Shown here: in pieces, positions 16,446-25,207 of the stretch
Numbering within the stretch: the first letter of the stretch is position 1
How the letters are laid out: every line of letters starts with the position of its first letter
From: Paenibacillus sp. FSL R5-0517
GTDB taxonomy: Bacteria > Bacillota > Bacilli > Paenibacillales > Paenibacillaceae
NCBI RefSeq assembly: GCF_037974355.1
Contig: NZ_CP150235.1
Coordinates: 5,766,001 to 5,830,000 of the forward strand
DNA length: 64,000 bases
Direction of reading: 5' to 3'
Notes under the pieces: model-generated
Databases searched by the model: none
What the model was told of the DNA's origin: nothing
Seen by the model: only the letters and a program-made list of their open reading frames with translations
Position numbers and translations under genes: made by a program

Positions 16446-16731
16446 AGGTTTAATCCCTTTCGTCCGTTCATTCACGTTAATCCGGCATGGCCGGTCCATC
16501 ATTCAATCTTTATGCAATCCGGCGAGGCCGGTTGATTGTACACTGGTCATTTTGCATATGAGGTATTCATACACTAGATTAATTTTACACATTTACAATG
16601 GAGTTCATCCTCCTCAAAATCTGTGCTTTCATCGTTACCGTGAACTGCTTCTTAACCCAACTCTCCTATTGTACCATAATCTGTACCGAAAATAACCGAT
16701 TACTACCGCAGATTCTTCTCTTTTCAATTGC

Positions 16732-16776
16732 AAAAAAAAGCACCCTTCAGCCATAATCATGGCATCCAGGCACTCC
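16732..16776 (-). terminator. Intrinsic terminator after doxX-like gene
   Basis: On the minus strand GCCAT-GATT-ATGGC is nested in a longer imperfect stem and is followed by a run of eight T (A-run at 16732-16739). Confidence 0.65.
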
Positions 16777-16800
16777 TCATTTATTTCATGTTATTGTGTT

Positions 16801-17202
16801 TTAGAAAATCAATGCATCCAGCGCGTATTGTCCGCCACCTGTCAGGGCCAGCGCTACACCAATTACCAGAATCGCGAGATTATATTCGAATCCGTTCTGC
16901 GTGGACCAGTAACCGTTCGCACCATGGACTTTCACAATCGCAATGACCATCGTCAATGCAATCAGAATACCGCCTACCGGTGTAAGCAGACCCAGAGCAA
17001 GCAGCAAACCGCCACCGAATTCCGCGAGTCCAGCCAGTAAAGCCACCAATGCACCTGGCTTCATGCCCATCGACTCAAACCAGCCGCCTGTACCCTTGAT
17101 TCCGTAACCTCCGAACCAACCAAACAGCTTTTGAGCCCCGTGCGCCATGAACGACAATCCAATCACCAAACGAATCAATAACAACCCTACATCCAACATC
17201 AT
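16801..17202 (-). CDS. DoxX-family membrane protein
   Basis: The 133 residues form four TM helices. The family hallmark LIRLVIGLSFMAHGAQKLFGWFGGYG is at about 8-33 (GAQKLFGWFGG), and LAGLAEFGGGLLLALGLLTPVGG is at about 56-78. DoxX proteins are small membrane proteins linked to redox stress and organic acid or sulfur metabolism; the biochemical role is not settled. Regulated expression is likely, because the promoter carries an inverted repeat between its -35 and -10 boxes. It is a monocistronic gene with its own terminator. Confidence 0.88.
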   Translation of the reverse strand: MMLDVGLLLIRLVIGLSFMAHGAQKLFGWFGGYGIKGTGGWFESMGMKPGALVALLAGLAEFGGGLLLALGLLTPVGGILIALTMVIAIVKVHGANGYWSTQNGFEYNLAILVIGVALALTGGGQYALDALIF

Positions 17203-17393
17203 TTTCTTTTTCCTCCATTCGATATATACAAAATAGTATTCTCAGATTAAAGATATTATGCACATTTTTTCATGATTCTCTGTGACGCAAACCCCTTCAA
17301 CTGGTTTACATTTTATCTCATGAATGATCACTTATCCGAAACGTTGGCCCGGATGAAGTTTGTCATTGGCGTAACTCTTTAACTCATGTGTTG

Positions 17394-17423
17394 AGTATAA
17401 GTTACATACTTACTTTTTGTCAA
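17394..17423 (-). promoter_or_regulatory. Sigma-A promoter upstream of the doxX-like gene with internal inverted repeat
   Basis: On the minus strand TTGACA (17418-17423) is separated by 18 bases from TATACT (17394-17399). The spacer and -10 contain AGTAT-N7-ATACT (17394-17410), a good position for a MarR/HxlR-type repressor. The rest of the 17203-17553 gap holds only the zwf terminator. Confidence 0.5.
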
Positions 17424-17480
17424 CAACTTAATTTAAATTACTTATTTCCTTTTGATGGATGCCTTCCTTTTCCCCGCTAA

Positions 17481-17521
17481 AAAGCCTGAGTACACCGCAT
17501 AATTTGCGATACCCAGGCTCA
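17481..17521 (-). terminator. Intrinsic terminator after zwf
   Basis: AGCCTGGGTATCGCA pairs with TGCGGTGTACTCAGGCT on the minus strand, with small mismatches. TTTTTAG follows. Confidence 0.75.
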
Positions 17522-17553
17522 GTCATGTTGTCTATGCTGTTAATGTCCTTACC

Positions 17554-19104
17554 CTACCCATTTACTTGCCAGATCACGCTGTCCTCATCCTGACCATTCA
17601 CCGGCCACCAGTGGAATCCGTCCTGCTCCAGCAGCTTGTCTGTCGCTTCTGGTCCCCAGGTTCCAGCAGGGTACGTATGAAGCTCTCCCTGATTCTGTCC
17701 CCAGGCTGCTGCGATCCGATCCACAAAAGACCAGGCTGTCGCCACTTCATCCCAACGGGTAAAGTACGTAGAATCCCCTTCTGCCGCATCGTGCAGCAGA
17801 CGTTCATACGCTTCAGGCGAGTTGATTCCAATCATGCAGCTCTGGCAGAAATCCATCGCGAGCGGCTGAATCTCGGAATCCGAGCCTGGTTTTTTGGCGT
17901 TGATCTTGATATATATGCCTTCCATCGGATTCACCCGAATCACGAGCAGATTCGGTTCCAATTTATACTTTTTCCCAAGATACACGTTGTTCGGCATCGA
18001 CTTGAACTCTACTACGATCTCGGTCGTTTTCACCGGAAGACGCTTGCCTGTCCGAATGTAGAATGGAACACCCGCCCAGCGGAAATTATCCACGAATACA
18101 CGTGCTGCAAAATAAGTCTCCGTATTCGACTGCGGATCAACCTTGTCTTCCTGACGATACCCCGGAAGCTGCTTGCCACGGTACTCACCTTCGGCATACT
18201 GTGCCCGCACAACGTTGTTGCTGACTTCCTCATCCGAAGTAAAGGCACGCAATGAGCGCAATACCTTCACCTTCTCATCCCGAATGTCTTCCGGGAATAG
18301 GCGACTCGGCGGTTCCATCGCAATCATCGTTAACATCTGAAGCATATGATTCTGCCCCATATCACGCAGTGCACCAGAGTGATCATAATAACCGCCACGT
18401 TCTTCCACGCCTACTGTCTCACCGAGCGTAATCTGAACGTTGGCAATATGTTTGTTATTCCAGAGCGGTTCAAAAAAAGCATTTCCGAACCGAATGACTT
18501 CGATATTTTGCACCATTTCCTTGCCCAGATAATGATCAATCCGGTAGATTTCCTCTTCACGGAATACCTCACGAATCTGCTCATTCAGATGTTCAGCCGA
18601 TTGCAGATCATAACCAAATGGTTTTTCGATCACCAAACGGTTCCAACCCCGACTTTCCAGCATACCGCCGTCCCGCAAACTGTACGAGACACTGCCAAAC
18701 AGCTCAGGTGCCAGTGCCAGATAGAACAGCCGGTTCCCCGGCGTGTTAAACTTCGATTCCAGATGCTCCGTTTGCGCACGCAGCTCTTTGAATCCGTCCA
18801 CATTATTGATATCTAGTGCTTTGTATTCAAAATGATCGACAAAAGCGTTCCACTCATCAGGTTCCCCCGCCGGATAGCGGCAGAACTCTTTAATGGATTC
18901 ATAGATGTCTTCCCGGAATTCTTCTGGGGACCTCGGACGACGTGCTACGCCAATAACCGCAAAGTCATCGGCAAGCTTGCCTTCACGGTAAAGACTGTAG
19001 ATAGCCGGAAACAGCTTCCGGCGGGCCAAATCACCCGTTGCTCCAAAAATGAAAAATACTGCACCTGGTGTCTGTACTTCATCTTGCGATTGTTTTTCAA
19101 CCAT
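17554..19104 (-). CDS. zwf: Glucose-6-phosphate 1-dehydrogenase
   Basis: The protein has 516 residues from ATG 19104 (MVEKQSQDEV), preceded by GAGGAG. The NADP-binding motif GATGDLARRKLFPA lies near the N-terminus. The active-site signature RIDHYLGKEMVQN contains the catalytic histidine and substrate lysine. The conserved EKPFGYD and the C-terminal AWSFVDRI...YPAGTWGP segment complete a full-length enzyme. It catalyses the first step of the oxidative pentose phosphate pathway and supplies NADPH, which would feed the many reductases upstream in this window. A frame extension to 19191 is unlikely. Single gene with terminator. Confidence 0.96.
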   Translation of the reverse strand: MVEKQSQDEVQTPGAVFFIFGATGDLARRKLFPAIYSLYREGKLADDFAVIGVARRPRSPEEFREDIYESIKEFCRYPAGEPDEWNAFVDHFEYKALDINNVDGFKELRAQTEHLESKFNTPGNRLFYLALAPELFGSVSYSLRDGGMLESRGWNRLVIEKPFGYDLQSAEHLNEQIREVFREEEIYRIDHYLGKEMVQNIEVIRFGNAFFEPLWNNKHIANVQITLGETVGVEERGGYYDHSGALRDMGQNHMLQMLTMIAMEPPSRLFPEDIRDEKVKVLRSLRAFTSDEEVSNNVVRAQYAEGEYRGKQLPGYRQEDKVDPQSNTETYFAARVFVDNFRWAGVPFYIRTGKRLPVKTTEIVVEFKSMPNNVYLGKKYKLEPNLLVIRVNPMEGIYIKINAKKPGSDSEIQPLAMDFCQSCMIGINSPEAYERLLHDAAEGDSTYFTRWDEVATAWSFVDRIAAAWGQNQGELHTYPAGTWGPEATDKLLEQDGFHWWPVNGQDEDSVIWQVNG

Positions 19105-19319
19105 GGGCTCCTCTTTCTTCCGGGAAGATAACCTATATGCTCTCCCCGAGCTATGTAATGGTGTTATATATGCACGACATACAACCGTCAATTACCAGCA
19201 AGTTCCTTCTTGGATGTGATGCCATTTTAGCATATCAACTGAACGGATGCACTATTTCCAACTGATTTTTCTAGTAAAGATTCTCACTTCACTGTCTGAA
19301 TAACTAGAAAATTCCAGCC

Positions 19320-20069
19320 TCAATACTCAATCGTAATCACCGGAAACCCCACTGTAATTCGATTGTGCATCTCATCACCAATCTGGTGAACTGCGAGCTG
19401 CATATTCAACATATGCGATCCACTCCTAATCGACAGGGGCAGTTCAGCCGCCTCATAAGAGACACTTGCGCTGGCTACATCCGTATAACGTTCAACGGAG
19501 GTGATATCCACCTTTGTGGACAGCTGTTCTTCGATCAGTTCCAGTTGCTGACTCGCATCATGTTCAGTAGCAGTACCTGCTGTACCTTGCACAGACATAT
19601 TCCAGGTTGCCTTCATCCCTGAATCTACAAGTAGCTGACCGATCTGTTCATGTGCTGTCATGAATGTGTTCCGATCCGTGTGCGCATCCCCTGACAGTTG
19701 TACGATGGCGTAATAACCGTTGTCTCCTGACTCAACGACATTGACCAGTACACCTGCTTCTCCAGTAGCTTCATTAACAACCCCCTCACTGCGATACACA
19801 CTATGGCCCGTCTGGCGAACCCGTACTGGTTGTTCCAGCCCCAAGTGATTAGCCAATAATACAGCCTGCGCTTGTGCATCTCCCCGGCCTTCTCCTTGCC
19901 ATTTAATAACCAGACGATCCACATTATCAATCACGCTGTCAGCAGTATAGATTAACTGTTCCAGTTGGGCTGCTTGGGATTCGTTCTTCTCTGCATATAC
20001 CTGTGTCACACTGATAAGAATAATGATAGCCATTGCCAATATACCTGCTGTCATCCAACGATTTAACAT
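19320..20069 (-). CDS. ywmB: YwmB family exported protein
   Basis: This 249-residue protein starts at ATG 20069 (MLNRWMTAGILAMAIIILIS) behind GGGGGA. A single N-terminal TM/signal segment (about 5-24) is followed by an extracytoplasmic domain. The length and pattern match the YwmB family (labelled TATA-box-binding-like for its fold), with conserved WQGEGRGDAQAQ..., a central GTATEHD linker and the terminal NRITVGFPVITIEY. The function is unknown; in Bacillus the gene lies near cell wall genes. Dispersed repeat copy 2 lies upstream, from 20221. Confidence 0.75.
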   Translation of the reverse strand: MLNRWMTAGILAMAIIILISVTQVYAEKNESQAAQLEQLIYTADSVIDNVDRLVIKWQGEGRGDAQAQAVLLANHLGLEQPVRVRQTGHSVYRSEGVVNEATGEAGVLVNVVESGDNGYYAIVQLSGDAHTDRNTFMTAHEQIGQLLVDSGMKATWNMSVQGTAGTATEHDASQQLELIEEQLSTKVDITSVERYTDVASASVSYEAAELPLSIRSGSHMLNMQLAVHQIGDEMHNRITVGFPVITIEY

Positions 20070-20220
20070 TTGAATCCCCCGTTCCTTCTTGCATTCTATG
20101 AATCTATCAAAAGCATGCCCCTTTCCCACATCAGCTATACTTCGTTCAAAGACATCAAAAAAAAGCCCCACCCACCACTTACATGGCAGATCAGAGCTTT
20201 CCATTCAAACTTTTCTATCT

Positions 20221-20454
20221 AAATTGAACTCATCAATATTTACACTAGCCACTCCGATGACAGAACACCCTTCCAATCGCTGTTATCCCCAGATTTTTTG
20301 ATTCCATTTATAAATATTAAATCCGGGGATAAAGGCAAGTGTATGCTTTCGAAGTAGCTTTCTTTCAGAAAGCTTTTGCTTCGCTTCTTCAGGTTCTTTC
20401 TGTCCTCTTATCTATTACTTCCGTACATTACTGCACGGTTCTTTGGCTTAATTA
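20221..20454. repeat. Dispersed MITE-like structured repeat, copy 2 (diverged)
   Basis: The left end (AAATTGAACT, then TTTACACTAGCCACT, GATGACAGAAC) and the core (CCAATCGCTGTTATCCCCAG, AATCCGGGGATAAAGGC, AGCTTTCTTTCAGAAAGCTT, AGGTTCTTTCTGTCCTC) match copies 1 and 3. The inner stem-loop of the first hairpin has decayed. The right end is altered: it lacks the TGTAAAT block and has extra sequence (about 20417-20440) before a degenerate TTGGCTTAATTAT. It lies between liaR-like (ending 20478) and ywmB, in the same orientation as the other copies. Confidence 0.75.
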
Positions 20455-20477
20455 TGTGATTGCATATATTCTTGTTA

Positions 20478-21152
20478 TTACTCTGCAAGTCCGTTTTTAT
20501 AAGCATAGATCGCGGCCTGTGTACGGTCGTCTACGCCCAATTTGGCCAGTAAATTCGTGACGTGAAACTTGACTGTCTTAATGCCGATGATCAGGTCATC
20601 TGCGATGTCCTGATTCGACTTGCCTTTGGCCAGCAACCGGAGCACATCCATCTCACGGTCCGTCAATTCATCATGCAAAGGAGCTGCTGCCTGTGGCTGT
20701 CGGAATCGATTCATCATTTTGGAAGCCACCTGTGACTCCAGAACGGATTGCCCGCGTGCTGCTGCGCGAATTGCATCTGCCACTTCATTGGCTCTTGATG
20801 TTTTTAACAGATAACTGAATGCGCCTGCTTCAATGACAGGATACATTTTTTCATCATCCAGGTAACTCGTCAAGACGATGACTTTGCACTCCGGATACAT
20901 TTTAAGTACCTGACGTGTAGCCTCGATGCCATCCATACCTTCCATCACCAGGTCCATCAGAACAACATCAGGCTTATATTCCTGCGCAAGCCGAATACCT
21001 TCTTCTCCACTGCCTGCTTCACCAACAACTTCAATTCCATCTTCGGTATCCAGTACCGCTGCCAGACCAATACGTACCATCTCATGATCATCCACGAGCA
21101 ATACTTTGATCGACGTTTCCGTCTCCGTTTCGACTTCCGGTTCCATTGACAT
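20478..21152 (-). CDS. liaR: NarL/LuxR-type response regulator, LiaR-like
   Basis: This protein of 224 residues starts at ATG 21152, where GAGG stands 6 bases upstream. The receiver domain starts after an unusual acidic leader (MSMEPEVETETETS) and has DD at 21-22, phospho-site D67 in VVLMDLVMEG, and LLKTSRANE. The C-terminal LuxR HTH shows LTDREMDVLRLLAKGKSNQDIA and IGIKTVKFHVTNLLAKL. The gene order liaF-liaS-liaR next to pspA/liaH-like genes supports assignment to the cell-envelope stress system that senses lipid II-binding antibiotics and membrane damage. It overlaps the end of the kinase gene by about 65 bases. Confidence 0.82.
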   Translation of the reverse strand: MSMEPEVETETETSIKVLLVDDHEMVRIGLAAVLDTEDGIEVVGEAGSGEEGIRLAQEYKPDVVLMDLVMEGMDGIEATRQVLKMYPECKVIVLTSYLDDEKMYPVIEAGAFSYLLKTSRANEVADAIRAAARGQSVLESQVASKMMNRFRQPQAAAPLHDELTDREMDVLRLLAKGKSNQDIADDLIIGIKTVKFHVTNLLAKLGVDDRTQAAIYAYKNGLAE

Positions 21153-22203
21153 GTTCTTCCTCACTTTCATCGTTCATCAAAGGTATCGTAATCTCAATCC
21201 GCGTTCCCTTACCAGGCGCTGTTACAAATTGTATGGCTCCACCAATCTCCGTAACACGTTCACGCATGTTAGCCAGACCGTAGGAGGCTTGTTTATTCTC
21301 ATCCAGATCAAAGCCTTGCCCATCATCACGAATCAGTACCCGAATCGCATCTGTGCGGCGCTGGAGCCGTATCTCCATTTTTTCCGCTTTTGCATGCCGT
21401 AACGTATTGGACATAGCCTCCTGAACGATCCGAAACAGATGATTCTCGATGCCTTTGATGAGATCGATGTCTTCATCTATTTCGAGCACAATATCCATGG
21501 GGACTTTCGTTTTCAGTTCCATCACCAGATCACGCAGACCTTGTTCGAGTTGTTTGCCCTCCAGATAGACTGGCCGCAGATGTAACAATAACGCACGCAT
21601 CTCGGATTGTGCTACCGAAGCCATCTCTTCAATCAAAGCCACCTGGCGCTGAGCACGTTCAAAATCCTTCTCCATCTTCCGTCCAACGGCCGTTGCTGTC
21701 ATAGATATCGCGAACAATTGCTGCGATACCGCATCATGCAGTTCCCGTGCCAGTCGCTGCCGCTCTTCCACAATAGCCGTAATTCTGGCTTGTTCAGCAA
21801 GCTGTGCATTATGAGTAGACAATCGCTGGAGCGAAGATACCTGATCTTCCCACTTTTTGCCGATTCGTCCGAGTTGCTCACTTAAACGGCCCACATCATC
21901 ATCGCCCAGATCAGGTACAGTGCGTGATAGAGAGCCCTTCTCCCACAGTAGAAGAGTTTCCCGCAGTAGTTCTAGCCGACGTTTAACCCGATAACTCTGA
22001 TAGAACCCAAAGACCGCTCCAATCCCAATCAGAAGCAGCAATAAGGCAAGACCCGATTGAATCAGATGACTCCAGCCTTTAAACGGAGCAAGATAACCAT
22101 ATGTATACAATACATACAAAATAACAGCAAGGACAATGAAAACCAGGAGGATCCCTTCACCCATACTTCGGGTTACCATGTCGGTATGTCGTTTTGTCTT
22201 CAT
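21088..22203 (-). CDS. liaS: LiaS-like sensor histidine kinase
   Basis: The 371-residue protein has two TM helices (about 18-36 and 48-68) separated by only about 12 residues, the intramembrane-sensing layout of LiaS/VraS. A HAMP-like linker is followed by the HisKA_3 motif RQRLARELHDAVSQQLF with H156, then the HATPase domain with N-box RIVQEAMSNTLRHA, DDGQGFD and the G2 box YGLANMRER. The C-terminal tail is acidic/Asn-Gly rich. It overlaps liaR and starts 31 bases after liaF. The family senses envelope stress and is held inactive by LiaF. Confidence 0.85.
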   Translation of the reverse strand: MKTKRHTDMVTRSMGEGILLVFIVLAVILYVLYTYGYLAPFKGWSHLIQSGLALLLLLIGIGAVFGFYQSYRVKRRLELLRETLLLWEKGSLSRTVPDLGDDDVGRLSEQLGRIGKKWEDQVSSLQRLSTHNAQLAEQARITAIVEERQRLARELHDAVSQQLFAISMTATAVGRKMEKDFERAQRQVALIEEMASVAQSEMRALLLHLRPVYLEGKQLEQGLRDLVMELKTKVPMDIVLEIDEDIDLIKGIENHLFRIVQEAMSNTLRHAKAEKMEIRLQRRTDAIRVLIRDDGQGFDLDENKQASYGLANMRERVTEIGGAIQFVTAPGKGTRIEITIPLMNDESEEEHVNGTGSRNGDGNVDQSIARG

Positions 22204-22234
22204 CGGGGTCTCCTCCTTCTCTTCATCTATTTTA

Positions 22235-22882
22235 CTACGGATTACTTATGCTTAGGTCGCCAACAATATAAGAAATAACAAATTTTGCTTTATGTTCACT
22301 GGATTCATAACCAGGAGTTCTCCATACTAATTTGTTCATCATGCCGCTATCTTGTTCACCATGAAGATTAATTCGGCCGAAAAGAACCGATGCTTCAATC
22401 TCAACACCATAATCTTCTGGCAGCGTAAGGCGAACATTCCCCATAACGCCTTGCAGCAACACGATTGTTTGTTTCTCCTCCGGAATCGAAAGAGACAGAT
22501 CGGCGTTAACTTCACCCATGGCATGCCACAGACTCATACTCCGTAACGTCCAGGATGATTGATCCCAGTAGTACCGGGCCATGAAATTCTGTTTTTTCAT
22601 AACTGCTTCGTCCAGGTGAATCTTTTTGTTTTTTGAATAAAAATAAGCTAAAGAAGCCAGTACAATCAAAAATACAATCATTAAATTATCCAGCAATAAC
22701 AGTGCCGCACCAATGCCAAGATACCGATAACCTTTCCGAGTATCTCCTTTGCGGACCTGAAGCATTCCAACCGTTAACAGAATTAGTGCGGCAGCGGTCA
22801 GCAAGTTAATATTCTGATTTAATAACATCATTGTGCCAATAATAATAATGACAACTGCTAGCCATTTACTCTTCTTATTCAT
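22235..22882 (-). CDS. liaF: LiaF-like negative regulator, membrane protein
   Basis: The 215 residues start with a basic MNKKSKWLA followed by three or four hydrophobic segments (about 7-90) of the LiaF transmembrane type. A C-terminal beta-rich domain follows, with MGEVNADLSLSIPEEKQTIVLLQGVMGNVRLTLPEDYGVEIEASVLFGRINL, the repeated strand pattern of DUF2154/LiaF. The family inhibits LiaS unless envelope stress is present. It lies first in a liaF-liaS-liaR unit. A terminator hairpin at 22928-22963 separates it from the psp genes upstream, but read-through could link them. Confidence 0.8.
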   Translation of the reverse strand: MNKKSKWLAVVIIIIGTMMLLNQNINLLTAAALILLTVGMLQVRKGDTRKGYRYLGIGAALLLLDNLMIVFLIVLASLAYFYSKNKKIHLDEAVMKKQNFMARYYWDQSSWTLRSMSLWHAMGEVNADLSLSIPEEKQTIVLLQGVMGNVRLTLPEDYGVEIEASVLFGRINLHGEQDSGMMNKLVWRTPGYESSEHKAKFVISYIVGDLSISNP

Positions 22883-22927
22883 CCCCGCCGCACCTCCTCT
22901 GTAAGTTTATCTTTCTTTATTCAACGG

Positions 22928-22963
22928 AAAAGCCATACCAGGCAATGAAGTCCTGTATGGCTT
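22928..22963 (-). terminator. Terminator between pspA-like gene and liaF
   Basis: The stem AAGCCATAC / GTATGGCTT, extended by AGG/CCT with a bulge, is followed by TTTT on the minus strand. It suggests that the psp block and the liaFSR block are partly separate transcripts. Confidence 0.65.
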
Positions 22964-23032
22964 AACTTTTGTTCTACCAACCGTACATTATACACGATTT
23001 ATAGAATATCATATTGTCCACGGGGCGAACAG

Positions 23033-23740
23033 TTATTCTTTTGAAGTTCCGTTCGCTTCATTCTTGGAACCACTGCCCATTTTGTTTTTGAGGGCTTGTA
23101 ATTGCTGATCCACTTTGAACTGTTTTTCCACATCTACAGGGTTCGTATACGTGGATGATGTGTTGCGATAAGGTGCACGAGCTACGTCCGCTTCAGCTTC
23201 CAGTTGCATGATTTTCTCTTCCATGCGGTGGAATCCTAGTGATGCGCCACCACTTTCAATGGAATGCAGGCTGTTAATGGAAGACATTTGTTTTTTGGCT
23301 TTTGCCATTTGTGCACGGGATACGAGTTCATTACGTTTGTTACGCATTTTGTAGAACTCATCTTTCATATCATGCAACTGTTGCAACAGGTCTTTTGCTT
23401 GTGCTTCGGACTGTGCATGCAGTTCATTGTACTCCGTAATTTTTTGATCAAAGTAGATTTTCTCTTCAAGCAATTTGCGTGCCACTTCTTCCTGACCGTT
23501 GGCCAGAGCAGCTTCTGCTTGGGACTCACGTTGTACCGAAGTACGCTCTGCTTCGTCCAGACGTTGTTTCATGCGACGCTCATTCGCCATTTGTTTGGCA
23601 ACTGTTACCTCTGCCTCATGAATCTCAGCCTCCATATCACGCAAGTACTGGTTCAACATTACAATCGGGTCCTCTACCTTATCCAACATATCATTTACCG
23701 ATGCTTTCGTCATATCCTTAATCCGTTTAAATACTCCCAT
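23033..23740 (-). CDS. pspA: PspA/IM30 family protein (LiaH-like), distal copy
   Basis: The protein has 235 residues from ATG 23740 (MGVFKRIKDMTKASVNDML), with GGGAG upstream inside the end of the preceding gene. It is almost entirely coiled coil (about 25-190), with the typical EDPIVMLNQYLRDMEAEIHEAE segment and the heptad-rich VARKLLEEKIYFDQKITEYNELH. PspA/LiaH/Vipp1 proteins form large oligomers that bind damaged membranes. It is the last gene of a five-gene block and has a second paralogue at 24501. Two PspA proteins in one transcript suggest hetero-oligomers or division of labour. Confidence 0.9.
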   Translation of the reverse strand: MGVFKRIKDMTKASVNDMLDKVEDPIVMLNQYLRDMEAEIHEAEVTVAKQMANERRMKQRLDEAERTSVQRESQAEAALANGQEEVARKLLEEKIYFDQKITEYNELHAQSEAQAKDLLQQLHDMKDEFYKMRNKRNELVSRAQMAKAKKQMSSINSLHSIESGGASLGFHRMEEKIMQLEAEADVARAPYRNTSSTYTNPVDVEKQFKVDQQLQALKNKMGSGSKNEANGTSKE

Positions 23741-23741
23741 T

Positions 23742-24245
23742 TTACTTTTCTCCCTTCTCGTAACGAGATAATTTTTGGCGAAGCTCTTCAACTTCTTTTT
23801 TCAGTGCTTTTTTCTCGATATCTTTCATCATGGAATCAAGTTCACTTTCTTGTGGTGCACCTGCTCCGTAGGCATTGTTGTCATAAGAACGCGGACCGGA
23901 TTGAGGTCTGCTGTTGTATCCAGGGCCGGGACCGAAGTTACCAGGACCTTGTTGATTGTGATTATTTTGAAAAGGACCTCTTGGCGGCTGATGATCATAG
24001 TTGTTGTATCCTCTGCCAGGACCAGGGCCCGGGCCGTAACCATACGGATCATAAGGCGGATACGGTTCCTTTGGCACCACCAGTGCTGCAATAAAGTATA
24101 TTAACAACGACGTGCCGCCAGTTACGAAGATACTGATGACGAAGATGATACGCAGCAGGGTGGAATCCATTCCAATACTTTCGGAAATTCCGCCGCACAA
24201 GCCGGTTAACATCCGGTCACGCGTTGAGCGGTATAATTTGCTCAT
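23742..24245 (-). CDS. pspC: PspC-domain membrane protein with Gly/Pro/Tyr/Asn-rich linker and coiled coil
   Basis: The 167-residue protein has an N-terminal PspC domain (1-62): LYRSTRDRMLTGLCGGISE, an amphipathic/TM helix LLRIIFVISIFVTGG and LLIYFIAALVVPKEP. A low-complexity middle (about 63-130), rich in glycine, proline, tyrosine and asparagine (YGYGPGPGPGRGYNNYD), is followed by a C-terminal coiled coil (ALKKEVEELRQKLSRYE). The C-terminus could contact the PspA coiled coil. It sits between a short PspC paralogue and the second PspA gene, with 1 base between its stop and the pspA start. The linker composition is unusual for PspC. Confidence 0.88.
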   Translation of the reverse strand: MSKLYRSTRDRMLTGLCGGISESIGMDSTLLRIIFVISIFVTGGTSLLIYFIAALVVPKEPYPPYDPYGYGPGPGPGRGYNNYDHQPPRGPFQNNHNQQGPGNFGPGPGYNSRPQSGPRSYDNNAYGAGAPQESELDSMMKDIEKKALKKEVEELRQKLSRYEKGEK

Positions 24246-24262
24246 GTTCTTGCTCCTTTCGT

Positions 24263-24496
24263 TTACTTGTACCCTCTTACGTTGGGATCATAAGCATATG
24301 GATCAACGTGGTTGGATTCCTTTGGTACCACCAATGCAGCGATGAAGTAGATCAACAATGAAGTACCTCCCGTAGCAAAAATACTGATGAAGAAAATGAT
24401 ACGCAGCAGCGTGGTGCTCAATCCGAGATTTTCAGAAATGCCGCCGATCAAACCTGTTAGCATTCGATTACGCGCCGAGCGGTATAATTTATTCAT
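24263..24496 (-). CDS. pspC: PspC-domain membrane protein, short form
   Basis: The protein has 77 residues from ATG 24496 (MNKLYRSARNRMLTGLIGG), preceded by AAAGGAG. It is a PspC domain only, with one or two membrane helices and a short tail ending DPNVRGYK. It is close in sequence to the first 62 residues of the next gene (23742-24245), so a tandem duplication with later growth of a tail in one copy is likely. It probably acts as a membrane anchor or signalling partner of PspA. It starts 4 bases after the pspA stop at 24501. Confidence 0.88.
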   Translation of the reverse strand: MNKLYRSARNRMLTGLIGGISENLGLSTTLLRIIFFISIFATGGTSLLIYFIAALVVPKESNHVDPYAYDPNVRGYK

Positions 24497-24500
24497 GTGA

Positions 24501-25172
24501 CTACTCCTTTCTGTCATTGTTCAATTTCTGTCTTAAGCGCTCCAGTTCCTTATCCAGTGTGGAGGATGACATGCTGCCAGTTACTCCTGAACCATCTTGG
24601 CCCATTCGCCGGATATCCCGGAGACTTTGTGCTTCATATTCGAGATCAGAGACTTGGTCATCCAGTCGGTTAAACATACGGGGTACATTCTGACCGTTGT
24701 GATTGCCTCTCTGGTTCATACGTTGTTGTAACTGAATCGTCTGCATACGAGCGTAGTAATATTGGCGTTTGCTGTATACATTCTGATATTCAACTTTGAG
24801 CTGGTCGATCTGTTCATCTAGCTCCTGTAATGCCGCATAACTTTGTGCATACAATTCATTGTACTGTTCCATTTTTTCCTCGTGGAGAATTTTCTCCTGC
24901 AAGGCCAGCTTAGCGAGATGCTCTTCTCCTGCTTTTAGAGCCATGGACGCTTGTTCTTCCCGTTTGTTCACCATACCTGCTGCCTGATCGGCTTGTTGTT
25001 TCATTTGTCTGGTATGACTTGCATATTGATGACGAAGTTTCTCGGCTTCACCGATGTCTTGGCGGGTCGAGACCAGGAACTGATCAATCAGTTTGACTGG
25101 ATCCTGACTTTGCTCCAAATGTTCGTTTAGATTGGCTACGGTAATATCCCGCATTCGACGAAATACACTCAT
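24501..25172 (-). CDS. pspA: PspA/IM30 family protein (LiaH-like), proximal copy
   Basis: The 223 residues start MSVFRRMRDITVANLNEHLEQ. The coiled-coil core runs about 25-185 with DPVKLIDQFLVSTRQDIGEAE and a central GEEHLAKLALQEKILHEEKMEQYNELYAQ. The C-terminal part has SMSSSTLDKELERLRQKL. It is diverged from the copy at 23033 but has the same architecture. It lies second in the block behind the LiaI-like gene. In Bacillus, liaI-liaH is the main target of LiaR, and this pair has the same order. Confidence 0.9.
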   Translation of the reverse strand: MSVFRRMRDITVANLNEHLEQSQDPVKLIDQFLVSTRQDIGEAEKLRHQYASHTRQMKQQADQAAGMVNKREEQASMALKAGEEHLAKLALQEKILHEEKMEQYNELYAQSYAALQELDEQIDQLKVEYQNVYSKRQYYYARMQTIQLQQRMNQRGNHNGQNVPRMFNRLDDQVSDLEYEAQSLRDIRRMGQDGSGVTGSMSSSTLDKELERLRQKLNNDRKE

Positions 25173-25207
25173 TATGTTCTGTCCCTCCTTTTCATAATCG
25201 TGAAAGC

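Noticed and set aside
16446..16502. Longer N-terminus for RF3
   Set aside because: RF3 homologues begin near MSKA...; the extension MMDRPCRINVNERTKG has no family counterpart.
20069..20204. Longer start for the YwmB gene at 20204
   Set aside because: The signal segment and ribosome binding site fit ATG 20069; the extra residues look random.
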